A stretch of DNA of 45,804 bases from Firmicutes bacterium CAG:145 (GTDB lineage: Bacteria > Bacillota > Clostridia > Peptostreptococcales > Anaerovoracaceae), in the NCBI GenBank assembly GCA_000435715.1, contig FR882575.1, positions 1-45,804 of the forward strand, written 5' to 3'. This document shows positions 24,326 through 32,510 of this stretch, in pieces. Position 1 is the first letter of the stretch. The number at the start of each line of letters is the position of its first letter. The position numbers were made by a program, and so were the translations under genes. The notes below the pieces were generated by a model, which was not told where the DNA came from, did not search any database, and worked only from the letters and a program-made list of their open reading frames with translations.

Positions 24326-25416
24326 TGAAAAATACTATAGGAAACGCGCTGACGCTGACGCTGTTCGGCGAGAGCCACGGACCTGCCATAGGAGCGGTGA
24401 TAGACGGCATTTCCCCGGGAATAAAGATAGATGAAGAATATATAAAGGCCAGACTCGATCAGAGAAAGCCTTATGGGGAGAGCTCTACTAAGAGACGAGA
24501 GCCGGACGTAGCCGAAATAATCAGCGGAGTGTTTGACGGATATACTACGGGAACTCCCCTTACGATGATCATAAGAAACTGCGACACAAGAAGCGGAGAC
24601 TATGATCGGCTCAGAAGCGTGGCAAGGCCTTCTCACGCCGATCTGACGGGCTTTTATAAATATGGAGGCTATGGCGACTTTCGAGGCGGCGGCCATTTTT
24701 CGGGAAGGATCACGGCCGCTATAGTGGCTTCCTGCGCCGTGATAATGAAAGCTCTCGAAGATAAGGGAATCATGATAGGAACCCATATCAGCAGCTGCAG
24801 GGGAGCCTGCGACAGAGGCTTTGAAAACTATGAAGAAGATATAATCTCTCTGAGCGAAAAACGCTTTCCTGTACTGGGAGACGGAGCTGATATAGAGAGA
24901 GAAATTCTTGAGGCGGCCCGCGAGGGGGACAGCGTAGGAGGCGTACTTGAGACGGCTGTCATCAATATGCCGGCAGGCGTAGGAGAACCGTGGTTCGATA
25001 CTATTGAAGGAATGCTTTCTCATGCTGTATTTTCTGTTCCTGCCGTGAAGGGGATAGAGTTTGGCGCCGGCTTTGGGATAACGAAGCTTAGAGGTTCACA
25101 GGCCAACGATGAGATGACCTATGAAGGAGGAAGAGTCGTTTCTGTGAGCAACAACAGCGGAGGCATAAACGGAGGTATTTCCAGCGGTATGCCTATAATA
25201 TTCCGTACAGCCATAAAACCTACGGCGTCTATCTATAAGGAACAGGATACGGTAGATTTCAGAAAAAGAGAGAACACTAAGCTTACCATACACGGAAGAC
25301 ATGATCCTGCTATCATCCACAGAGCAAGGGCAGTCATAGACGCAGTTACCGCCCTTACGATAGGCGACCTGCTAATTGCAAGATACGGCAGCGATTTTCT
25401 CAGGAGTGAAAAATGA
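24322..25416 (+). CDS. aroC: chorismate synthase
   Basis: The 364-aa FMN-dependent enzyme forms chorismate from EPSP. Signature segments are LFGESHGPAIGAVIDG near residue 14, RKPYGESSTKRREPD near residue 48, ARPSHAD near residue 93, and RGSQANDE with NNSGGINGGISSG in the C-terminal half. Length is typical. It overlaps aroB by 4 bp (ATGA), indicating translational coupling. Confidence 0.96.
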   Translation: MMKNTIGNALTLTLFGESHGPAIGAVIDGISPGIKIDEEYIKARLDQRKPYGESSTKRREPDVAEIISGVFDGYTTGTPLTMIIRNCDTRSGDYDRLRSVARPSHADLTGFYKYGGYGDFRGGGHFSGRITAAIVASCAVIMKALEDKGIMIGTHISSCRGACDRGFENYEEDIISLSEKRFPVLGDGADIEREILEAAREGDSVGGVLETAVINMPAGVGEPWFDTIEGMLSHAVFSVPAVKGIEFGAGFGITKLRGSQANDEMTYEGGRVVSVSNNSGGINGGISSGMPIIFRTAIKPTASIYKEQDTVDFRKRENTKLTIHGRHDPAIIHRARAVIDAVTALTIGDLLIARYGSDFLRSEK

Positions 25417-26681
25417 TTAAGTATGGACTCATAGGCGAAAAGCTGACCCACAGCTTTTCAAAGGAAATACACGAAGAAATAGGAAGATACGATTACGGTC
25501 TTTTGGAGATTCCAAGGACTGAGATCGGGAAGTTTTTAAAGGAAAAAGATTTTAAAGCCGTGAATGTGACTATCCCTTATAAGAGAGAAGTCATTCCCTT
25601 CCTCGACGAGATATCAAAGGAAGCTAAAGCTATAGGATCGGTAAACTGCATAAGAAACGACGGAGGCCGGCTAATAGGGCACAATACGGATTTTGACGGG
25701 CTTTCTGCCTTAGCAGACTATGCGGGAATCGACATGAGAGAAAAGAAAGTCTTGATCTTGGGGACCGGCGGCACCTCGGACACCGCTTTGGCGGTAGCTA
25801 AGATGGCAGGAGCTTCAGAAGTGTACAAAGTCAGCCGGCGAGCCCCAGGCAGCGACAGAGCCTTGGAGAGAGATGAGGCGCCTGTAGTTACATATGAAGA
25901 AGCGCGCAGGCGCTGCAAAGACGCAGAAGTAATCATCAATACGACTCCGTGCGGAATGTACCCCAATATTTTCTCTAAAGCCATAGACCTTGAGGACTTT
26001 AAGCGCCTTGACGGAGTGCTGGACGTCGTCTATAACCCTTTGAGTACCATGTTGATAGCCCGGGCCAGATCTATGGGAGTAAAAGGGAAAGGAGGACTCT
26101 ATATGCTGGTGGCGCAGGCTGTCAAAGCTGCGGAATTCTTTCTTTCATGCGAATATGGAAAAGAAGAGATTGACCGCATATATGAAAAAATATATAAAAA
26201 GAAACTCAACATAGTGCTGACGGGCATGCCCGCCAGCGGAAAGACTACCATAGGCAGGATCATAGCCCAGAAGCTTAACAGAGAACTTATAGATACAGAT
26301 CTGCTCATAGAAAAGGATCAGGACATGACCATCCCTCAGATATTTCATCAATTCGGAGAGAATTATTTCAGGGATGTGGAAACTCGCATAATAAAGGAAG
26401 CTGCGGCAAAGACAGGAACTGTCATATCTACGGGAGGCGGCGCAGTCCTGAGAGGAGAGAACGTTGAAGCGTTGAAATTAAGTGGAAGAATTTTCTTCAT
26501 AGACAGAGATCCAGCTGCGCTGACGCCTACTTCAGACAGACCTAAGGCTTTCAACAGAGAAGAGATCATGAAGCGTTATGAAGAAAGATATGATATATAT
26601 GTTTCTACTGCCGATCATATCATAAAGAGCGAGGAAACGGCAGAAGAAGCCGCTTTTGAAGTTCTGGAGGAATTTAAATGA
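25413..26681 (+). CDS. aroE: AroE-AroK fusion: shikimate dehydrogenase-shikimate kinase
   Basis: The 422-aa product joins two consecutive or near-consecutive steps. Residues 1-255 are shikimate dehydrogenase: LTHSFSKEIH shikimate site, catalytic Lys in VTIPYKREV, NTDFDG, and the NADP-binding GTGGTSDTAL near residue 117. Residues about 265-422 are shikimate kinase: Walker A GMPASGKTT near residue 271, DTDLLIE, FRDVETR, STGGGAVLR and RPKAF. A short charged linker (YEKIYKKK) joins them. Fusions of these two enzymes occur in other bacteria, so the arrangement is known but not the rule. It overlaps both neighbours by 4 bp. Separate genes are the common alternative; no frameshift or internal stop is present. 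Confidence 0.95.
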   Translation: MIKYGLIGEKLTHSFSKEIHEEIGRYDYGLLEIPRTEIGKFLKEKDFKAVNVTIPYKREVIPFLDEISKEAKAIGSVNCIRNDGGRLIGHNTDFDGLSALADYAGIDMREKKVLILGTGGTSDTALAVAKMAGASEVYKVSRRAPGSDRALERDEAPVVTYEEARRRCKDAEVIINTTPCGMYPNIFSKAIDLEDFKRLDGVLDVVYNPLSTMLIARARSMGVKGKGGLYMLVAQAVKAAEFFLSCEYGKEEIDRIYEKIYKKKLNIVLTGMPASGKTTIGRIIAQKLNRELIDTDLLIEKDQDMTIPQIFHQFGENYFRDVETRIIKEAAAKTGTVISTGGGAVLRGENVEALKLSGRIFFIDRDPAALTPTSDRPKAFNREEIMKRYEERYDIYVSTADHIIKSEETAEEAAFEVLEEFK

Positions 26682-27148
26682 ACATTGTAGTTATAAATGG
26701 ACCTAATCTGAACATGCTTGGCATAAGGGAACCGGACAAATACGGAAATGAAACTTATGAGATGTTAACAGAAAAGATAACTGCTCACTGCGAGAATAAA
26801 GGAATAAGGGCAGAATTTTATCAGTCCAATCACGAAGGAGATCTGGTGGACAGGATACAGCAGGCTTATTTCGACGGAGCTGACGCAATAGTCATAAACC
26901 CGGGGGCATACACCCACACAAGCATTGCGCTTCTGGACGCTCTCAAGAGCGTATCGCTTCCTGCCGCAGAGGTTCATGTTTCAGATGTGGCGGCCAGAGA
27001 GGATTTCCGGCAGATAAGCTACATAAGGCAGGCTTGCAGTTTTACGGTCTTCGGGCACGGAACGGACGGTTATCTGGAAGCTATAGATTATCTTGCCGAA
27101 AATGCGTTGGGGAGATCATCAAAAGAAGAGACGGAGAGTAAGAGATGA
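26678..27148 (+). CDS. aroQ: type II 3-dehydroquinate dehydratase
   Basis: The 156-aa enzyme removes water from 3-dehydroquinate to give 3-dehydroshikimate. It has INGPNLNMLGIREP with the catalytic-loop region and Tyr at YG near residues 22-23, QSNHEGDLVD near residue 49, INPGAYTHTSIAL near residue 73 and VHVSDVAAREDFR near residue 98. Length is slightly above the usual 145-150 because of a charged tail. It overlaps aroE-aroK and aroA by 4 bp each. Confidence 0.96.
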   Translation: MNIVVINGPNLNMLGIREPDKYGNETYEMLTEKITAHCENKGIRAEFYQSNHEGDLVDRIQQAYFDGADAIVINPGAYTHTSIALLDALKSVSLPAAEVHVSDVAAREDFRQISYIRQACSFTVFGHGTDGYLEAIDYLAENALGRSSKEETESKR

Positions 27149-28359
27149 AAGTAAGGATAAATAAAGGAGTGGCCAGAGGGCGTATCGAGGCTCCTCCGTC
27201 CAAGAGCATGGCTCACAGGCTGCTGATTTGCGCCGGATTGTCCGAGGGAGAGTGTACTGTCCACGGCATATCTGAATCAGAAGACGTCCTGGCTACTCTG
27301 GACTGCCTAAAAGCCATAGGAGCCAAATGGAAGAGGGACAAAGACGCTATAACTGTCACGGGGACAGACATCAGAAAAATACCTGCAGGAAAGATACTCC
27401 CATGCAGAGAAAGCGGCAGCACTCTCAGGTTTTTCATACCCATATGTCTCGTTTCCGGTTCCAATGCGGTGCTTTCGGGAAGCAGCAGGCTTATGGAAAG
27501 ACCCCTTGGCATTTATGAGACTATCTGCCGGGAACGGGGAATGATTTTTTCGAGAGATGAAGGAACGCTGATGATCAAAGGCCCTCTTAAACCCGGCAAT
27601 TTTAAATTGGCAGGCAACGTGTCAAGTCAGTTTATCAGCGGACTCTTATTCGCGCTGCCGCTGCTTTCTAAGGACAGTAATCTGACTATAATCCCCCCGA
27701 TAGAAAGCAGATCATATATAGATATGACCATGGCGGCTCTCCTGACCTTCGGAGTAGAGACATGCTGGAAAGACGAAAATACTATATATATAAAAGGCAG
27801 ACAGAAGTATCAGGCTTCGGAAGCTTATGTGGAGGGCGATTATTCCAACGCGGCCTTCTTCGAAGCTCTCAATGTATTCGGAGGAGAAGTGGAGATAGGG
27901 AATCTGCCAAAGAACAGTATTCAGGGAGACCGGGTTTACAAGAAGATGTTCAGCCAGCTTAAAGAGGGGACTCCTATATTGGATGTATCCGATTGTCCTG
28001 ACCTTGGCCCCATACTGTTTGCCGTAGCCGCTGCCGAAAACGGAGGAGTCTTTTCGGGAACCAGCCGCCTCAAGATAAAGGAGAGCGACCGGGGAGAGGT
28101 GATGGCCGGAGAACTGAAAAAGTTCGGAGTCTCTGCTGCCGTATATGATGATGAGATAACTATATATCCGGCAAAGTTTGAAAAACCCTGCCGGGAGCTA
28201 AAAGGACACAACGATCACAGGATAGTCATGTCAGAAGCGGTGCTGCTGACCCTCACGGGAGGGGTAATAGACGGGGCTGAGGCTGTCACCAAAAGCTTCC
28301 CTGATTTTTTCAAAAAATTAAACTCCCTGGGAATCGAGGTAGAAGAAATTGAAGATTGA
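27145..28359 (+). CDS. aroA: 3-phosphoshikimate 1-carboxyvinyltransferase (EPSP synthase)
   Basis: The 404-aa enzyme condenses shikimate 3-phosphate with phosphoenolpyruvate. It has PPSKSMAHRLLICAGL near residue 17, ESGSTLRFFIP near residue 90, VSSQFISGLLFALPLL near residue 158, LKIKESDR near residue 308 and GHNDHRIVMS near residue 353. Length is at the short end for the family (about 400-440) but no motif is missing. It overlaps aroQ by 4 bp and tyrA by 11 bp. Confidence 0.96.
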   Translation: MKVRINKGVARGRIEAPPSKSMAHRLLICAGLSEGECTVHGISESEDVLATLDCLKAIGAKWKRDKDAITVTGTDIRKIPAGKILPCRESGSTLRFFIPICLVSGSNAVLSGSSRLMERPLGIYETICRERGMIFSRDEGTLMIKGPLKPGNFKLAGNVSSQFISGLLFALPLLSKDSNLTIIPPIESRSYIDMTMAALLTFGVETCWKDENTIYIKGRQKYQASEAYVEGDYSNAAFFEALNVFGGEVEIGNLPKNSIQGDRVYKKMFSQLKEGTPILDVSDCPDLGPILFAVAAAENGGVFSGTSRLKIKESDRGEVMAGELKKFGVSAAVYDDEITIYPAKFEKPCRELKGHNDHRIVMSEAVLLTLTGGVIDGAEAVTKSFPDFFKKLNSLGIEVEEIED

Positions 28360-29227
28360 CGAAAATACTAATATATTGATAATCGGACTTGGAATAATAG
28401 GAGGAAGCTATGCCAGAGGATTCACTGAGGCGGGGTATAGAATCCACGCCATAGATACAAACGAGAAGACGATAGAGTATGCTCTTAAAAACGGCATAGT
28501 GGCCGAAGGCACTACGAAGACTGACAGAAAGATGATAGAATCGGCGGATCTTGTGATTTTCGCCCTTTATCCTCATATATTCAGGGAATGGATAGAGAAG
28601 AACCAGTGGTATTTTAAGAGCGGAGCGCTGATAACCGACGTAACGGGTGTAAAAGGATGTCTGGTCAGGGACATACAGAATTTTTTAAGAGACGACTGCG
28701 AGTATATAGCGGCTCATCCTATGGCCGGCTGTGAAAAACTCGGCATAGAACACAGTGATGAGAAGATATTTTACGGGGCCAATTATATAGTCGTCCCGAC
28801 AGAGAAGAACACTGATGAGGCGGTAAAAACTTGCAGCCGGATAGGTGAAATACTCAAGTTTGACCGCATATCCTATCTTTCTCCGGAAGAACATGACGAG
28901 ATGATAGGCTTCGTATCTCAGCTCACTCACTGCATAGCCATGTCGCTGATGACGTGTAACCATACGGAAAAACTGGAAGATTACACTGGAGATTCATTCC
29001 GCGACCTGACCAGGATAGCGCGTATAGACGAAACCATGTGGAGCGAGCTTTTTCTCCTCAATAAAGATGCGCTTCTTCACCAGATGAAGCTGTTTACCAT
29101 GGAGGTCTCCAAGCTGGAGAGAATGTTGATGGAAGCGGATAAAGAAGGCATAAAGGACATGATGAGACGCTCCACAGCGAGAAGAAAACTGTTCGATAAA
29201 GAAGAGAACCGGGAGGAAAAAATATGA
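28349..29227 (+). CDS. tyrA: prephenate dehydrogenase
   Basis: The 292-aa product oxidatively decarboxylates prephenate to 4-hydroxyphenylpyruvate for tyrosine. The NAD-binding GLGIIGGSYARGF is at residues 13-25, TDVTGVK near residue 92, HPMAGCEKLGI near residue 121, and VSQLTHCIAMSL near residue 190. It starts with TTG at 28349, 8 bp after GAGGT and inside the end of aroA; no better ATG exists upstream of the Rossmann motif. There is no ACT domain and no fused chorismate mutase; PheA supplies the mutase. It overlaps aroF by 4 bp. Confidence 0.93.
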   Translation: MKIDENTNILIIGLGIIGGSYARGFTEAGYRIHAIDTNEKTIEYALKNGIVAEGTTKTDRKMIESADLVIFALYPHIFREWIEKNQWYFKSGALITDVTGVKGCLVRDIQNFLRDDCEYIAAHPMAGCEKLGIEHSDEKIFYGANYIVVPTEKNTDEAVKTCSRIGEILKFDRISYLSPEEHDEMIGFVSQLTHCIAMSLMTCNHTEKLEDYTGDSFRDLTRIARIDETMWSELFLLNKDALLHQMKLFTMEVSKLERMLMEADKEGIKDMMRRSTARRKLFDKEENREEKI

Positions 29228-30252
29228 ATATGGAATTCAGGCGTAAACTGCCCATACCTAAAGACATCAAGGAAATGTTTCCTATAAGCAGCGAGTATGC
29301 CGCCGAGAGAGAAGCAAAGGTAAAGGAAATCGAGGATATTCTTGCCGGCCGGTCAGATAAGTTTATATTGCTGATAGGCCCGTGCTCGGCAGACAATGAG
29401 GAAGCTGTTTTGGACTATCTTGCAAGGCTCAGAAGAGCCCAGGACAAGGTGGAGGAAAAGATATGCATAATTCCGAGAGTGTACACCAATAAGCCCCGCA
29501 CCACCGGCATGGGATATAAGGGAATGCTTCATCAGCCTGATCCCAGCAGAAACGAGGACATGTTGAGAGGCATAGTCACCATAAGGGAAACCTACATAAG
29601 AGCCATGAAGGAGACAGGTTTTTTCTGTGCAGACGAGATGCTGTATCCTGAAAATTACAGGTATCTGAGCGATTTGCTTTCTTATGTGGCTGTGGGAGCC
29701 AGATCTGTGGAAAACCAGTTCCACCGCCTTACTGCAAGTGGTCTTGATATCCCGGTGGGAATGAAGAACCCCACCAGCGGAGATCTCTCGGTCATGATAA
29801 ACGCCATAACTGCGGCTCAGGGCTCCCATACCTTTATCTATAGAAACTGGGAAGTGGTCAGCAAAGGAAACCCATACGCCCATGTGATATTGAGAGGACA
29901 TACCAATAAGAGGGGGCAGTCCATACCTAATTATCATTACGAAGATCTCAAGAGCGTTTGCGAGATGTATCTGAAAGCAGAGCTGAAGAATCCGGCGATA
30001 ATAGTAGACGCCAATCACGCCAATTCCGGAAAGCAGTATATGGAGCAGATAAGGATATCGAGAGAAGTTCTTCAGTCTAAAGAACTGAGCGAAGATATAG
30101 ATAAGATCGTAAAGGGACTTATGATAGAAAGCTACATCGAGGACGGATGTCAGCCTATCAACGGCGACAAATACGGACAATCCATCACCGACCCTTGCCT
30201 GGGCTGGGAGAAGACAGAAAAGCTCATATATGAGATAGCCGAAAGAGTATAA
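29224..30252 (+). CDS. aroF: 3-deoxy-7-phosphoheptulonate (DAHP) synthase, AroFGH type
   Basis: The 342-aa class I alpha enzyme condenses phosphoenolpyruvate and erythrose 4-phosphate, the committed step of the pathway. It has LLIGPCSADNEEAVLDY near residue 51, RVYTNKPRTTGMGYKG near residue 84, GARSVENQFHR near residue 158, and DANHANSGKQ near residue 260. AroFGH enzymes are usually feedback-inhibited by an aromatic amino acid; which one cannot be told here. As the last gene it follows tyrA with a 4-bp overlap. ATG29230 is a possible second start. The first enzyme of the pathway being last in the operon is notable. Confidence 0.95.
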   Translation: MNMEFRRKLPIPKDIKEMFPISSEYAAEREAKVKEIEDILAGRSDKFILLIGPCSADNEEAVLDYLARLRRAQDKVEEKICIIPRVYTNKPRTTGMGYKGMLHQPDPSRNEDMLRGIVTIRETYIRAMKETGFFCADEMLYPENYRYLSDLLSYVAVGARSVENQFHRLTASGLDIPVGMKNPTSGDLSVMINAITAAQGSHTFIYRNWEVVSKGNPYAHVILRGHTNKRGQSIPNYHYEDLKSVCEMYLKAELKNPAIIVDANHANSGKQYMEQIRISREVLQSKELSEDIDKIVKGLMIESYIEDGCQPINGDKYGQSITDPCLGWEKTEKLIYEIAERV

Positions 30253-30400
30253 AAGTTTGCAATATCGAAGGCTATATACGATGATGATCTGCTGATCGGT
30301 TTTGTGCTGTACTGCTTTGTAAAAGATGAACAGGATTATGTAATTTTCATCTAAAACAAAAGGATTTTTCTGCAATCAAAACCACCAGTTAAACTGCTGG

Positions 30401-30426
30401 TATATTGTCCCTTAAGAGACAATATA
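30401..30426. repeat. 9-bp inverted repeat after the aromatic operon
   Basis: TATATTGTC pairs perfectly with GACAATATA around an 8-nt loop, just ahead of the terminator. A 4-bp CCAG/CTGG pair precedes it. Between 30253 and 30400 I see no gene. Confidence 0.5.
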
Positions 30427-30457
30427 AAAGGCTATCCCGACCAGGACAGCCTTTTTT
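30427..30457. terminator. bidirectional terminator between aroF and folT
   Basis: AAAGGCTATCC pairs with GGACAGCCTTT (one mismatch) around CGACCA, with T-runs on the plus strand (TTTTTT) and A/T-rich sequence on the minus strand. It serves both convergent operons. Confidence 0.82.
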
Positions 30458-30468
30458 CATTGCAGATC

Positions 30469-30999
30469 TTATTTAATTATCCTGACTACTATGACTCGCT
30501 GTATTATGGGAAGTAACACAAACACGAGAGCTGCAAAAATCACGCAGTTGGGTATCCTTGATATCACATAAGCGAAATAACCCATTCCGTTTGGACCGCC
30601 GAAAGTCAGATACAGAAAATATGTAGTTCCTAAAAGCTTGATCAGAAGCGATATTGCAGCTGCCAGCAGCGATCTGAGCCACAGAAGCTTGCCGGAGAGA
30701 TCTTTTTTATAAAAGACCAGTCCGAAGGCAAGTCCAAGCAGAAAAAGCGTAAAAGTTATTCCGGGGTTAAAAGGACCTACGGGAAACAGTATAGCGCCTA
30801 TGGCGTCTGCAAGGGCGTAGGTGAGAGCCGACCATAGTGGGCCGAAAATCACAGCTACTATGAATACGGGAATAAAGTCTACCGAAATGTGATAGACCGG
30901 AGTCGCCGGAAACACTCTGTTGATTATAAGAGTCATGGCGATCATCAGGGCCACCAGCACCAGCTTGTAGGATCTGCTGTAAACATTGTTTCGTTGCAT
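30469..30999 (-). CDS. folT: FolT-like folate ECF transporter S component
   Basis: The 176-aa integral membrane protein has about five to six hydrophobic segments and the pattern ISVDFIPVFIVAVIFGPLWSALTYALADAIGAILFPVGPF, typical of folate-family S components, which bind vitamin and dock on the shared EcfAAT module. The start at 30999 follows AGGAGA with a 7-nt spacer. The same frame extends 40 codons upstream into the riboswitch and is not real there. A tetrahydrofolate riboswitch directly upstream supports folate as substrate. The energising EcfA, EcfA' and EcfT genes are not in the window. Confidence 0.9.
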   Translation of the reverse strand: MQRNNVYSRSYKLVLVALMIAMTLIINRVFPATPVYHISVDFIPVFIVAVIFGPLWSALTYALADAIGAILFPVGPFNPGITFTLFLLGLAFGLVFYKKDLSGKLLWLRSLLAAAISLLIKLLGTTYFLYLTFGGPNGMGYFAYVISRIPNCVIFAALVFVLLPIIQRVIVVRIIK

Positions 31000-31006
31000 T
31001 AAAAAA

Positions 31007-31049
31007 TCTCCTTTCTCTATAGTGTGACTACACCATAGAGAAGAGGAGA
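31007..31049 (-). terminator. expression-platform hairpin of the THF riboswitch
   Basis: On the minus strand a long interrupted stem (TCTCCT-C-TTCTCTAT pairing with ATAGAGAA-A-GGAGA) is followed by TTTTTTA and the start ATG. The 3' arm contains the folT ribosome binding site and the T-run is its spacer, so the hairpin can stop transcription and also hide the binding site. Confidence 0.75.
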
Positions 31050-31101
31050 TAAAAAATCCCCGGTACCGATCAGTATACGATATACGATTCTTCTTTATAC
31101 A

Positions 31102-31222
31102 GTGTAGCAGCGGACGCAATATTGTACCGCGGCTTTAGGGTCTGATATTCAAGGTTCCAAAAGCCTTCGTCTATGAGCTACATCCCATCTCATAGCACTT
31201 AACGCACAATATTTACTCTACT
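31102..31222 (-). promoter_or_regulatory. tetrahydrofolate (THF) riboswitch upstream of folT
   Basis: Reading the minus strand, the element has GCGTTAAGTG, GATGGGATGT, GACGAAGG and TATTGCGTCCGCT, the conserved THF-I aptamer strings. Outer helix P1 pairs AGTAG (31222-31218) with CTGCT, and ATATTGTGCG near the 5' side pairs with the ACAATATTGCG side. The gene it precedes is a folate transporter, matching known THF riboswitch targets. Ligand binding is expected to lower folT expression. Confidence 0.92.
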
Positions 31223-31335
31223 TAACTTGCATTATATCATAACATGGTTTATCAGACAAGAGCATTTAGCCGAAAACGACCGCCATACCATGGCGGAATT
31301 ATATACATCGACCTTGGCCATGTTTAATTTTCATA

Positions 31336-31719
31336 TTACAAGATGTTTTCGGGAGTTATCTTTTCTTTTGTCTTTAGAAACAGCATCTGGCCCGCTAAAG
31401 AATTCAGCTCTCCGGAAGAATTGGAAACGTCCTCCGCATTCACATATTTATCAGCCTTAGCCAGACAATAATCTATCTCGCTCAATTCTTCGCTATTGAG
31501 AAAGAACAGCGCCTTTTTCTTATATTCGTTCCAGGCCTGTGAAAGCTCTGTCACCATGGCACGGCTGTCGTCCCAATCTTCTGCTTCTACTGCCGGAATA
31601 AGATCTGAATATATAAGGTCTGACATTTCATCGACTGATCTTGCAGAATAGCTGTCAAAGAAGAGCCATCCGCCTATGAGAACGGCCACGATGGCTACGG
31701 ATACGATCAGATCTCTCAT
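31336..31719 (-). CDS. DUF4363 family membrane-anchored protein
   Basis: The 127-aa product has one N-terminal hydrophobic segment (residues 4-22, LIVSVAIVAVLIGGWLFF) that should act as a membrane anchor, then an acidic helical domain with a W-rich EAEDWDDSRAMV motif. This matches DUF4363, whose members usually follow DUF421 genes. Its start overlaps the DUF421 stop by 4 bp. Function is unknown; roles in spore or envelope physiology are suggested by the company these proteins keep in Bacilli, which is inference. Confidence 0.78.
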   Translation of the reverse strand: MRDLIVSVAIVAVLIGGWLFFDSYSARSVDEMSDLIYSDLIPAVEAEDWDDSRAMVTELSQAWNEYKKKALFFLNSEELSEIDYCLAKADKYVNAEDVSNSSGELNSLAGQMLFLKTKEKITPENIL

Positions 31720-32423
31720 ACCTGCACCTCCTTTGCATACGGACCTATTTCTTTTTCCGCAGTATAGATGTGTATCTTCTTTTCCGAATCGCAGAAAGCC
31801 AGGAATATGTCTTTTACAGAAGTTATGCCTGCAGACTTGAGCTTATTGTCAAAATTGATCTTGTCTATTCCTGCCAGGATCAGGTTTCTGTCGTAGACTA
31901 CACCGTCGGAGACTACTATGGCAGGAAGCACTCCTTCGGATACGGGTATTTCCATGTCTTTAGGAGTCAGAGGCCTGTTCTTTGCCTTCGGTATTACCGA
32001 AAGCTGTCCGTTGGATTCTAATATGGCGTATTCCACATCGCTGATAGAAGGACAGTTCTCGAGACGAAGCTGCTCGAGAAGATCGGTACACGATATTCGC
32101 TGTCTTGTAAGTTCCTTGACGTTGAGCTTTCCCTTTTCTATCAGCATGGTGGGTTTTCCTGATATAAAGTTCTTGAAGGATTCACTCTTTATGGAAAGAA
32201 AAGAGATCAACACCTGCAGGAACATGAGCATGGTTATGGCGATTATACCGTTTATAAGAGAAGCGTCAGCAGAATCTATAGGTATAGCAGCCAGCTCGGC
32301 TATCATGAACACTATCACCAGCTGAAAGGGAGACATCTTTGAAAGTTCGGACTTGCCCATGATCCTTACAGCCAAAAGAAGCACCAAATACATTATCAAA
32401 GTTCTGATTGCAACTATTAACAA
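31716..32423 (-). CDS. DUF421 (YetF/YrbG-like) membrane protein
   Basis: The 235-aa product has three N-terminal transmembrane segments with RTLIMYLVLLLAVRIMGKSELSKMSPFQLV and a C-terminal cytoplasmic YetF domain with MIEKGKL and an RIS..DLLEQLR motif, matching DUF421. Proteins of this family are widespread in endospore formers. The start is taken as TTG at 32423 because GGAGGTGG lies 5 bp upstream; the open frame extends another 33 codons with no family similarity. It is coupled to the DUF4363 gene by a 4-bp overlap. Confidence 0.85.
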   Translation of the reverse strand: MLIVAIRTLIMYLVLLLAVRIMGKSELSKMSPFQLVIVFMIAELAAIPIDSADASLINGIIAITMLMFLQVLISFLSIKSESFKNFISGKPTMLIEKGKLNVKELTRQRISCTDLLEQLRLENCPSISDVEYAILESNGQLSVIPKAKNRPLTPKDMEIPVSEGVLPAIVVSDGVVYDRNLILAGIDKINFDNKLKSAGITSVKDIFLAFCDSEKKIHIYTAEKEIGPYAKEVQV

Positions 32424-32510
32424 AATTTCCACCTCCAAAATCTTTTCTTTATATTGTTTGCAGAGAATTTGTTTGATATACTGTAAATTGCGATTAAGGA
32501 GAACTTGATA

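Noticed and set aside
31227..31460. Plus-strand 77-aa open frame
   Set aside because: It lies antisense to the DUF4363 gene and next to the THF riboswitch, with no start signal or motif.
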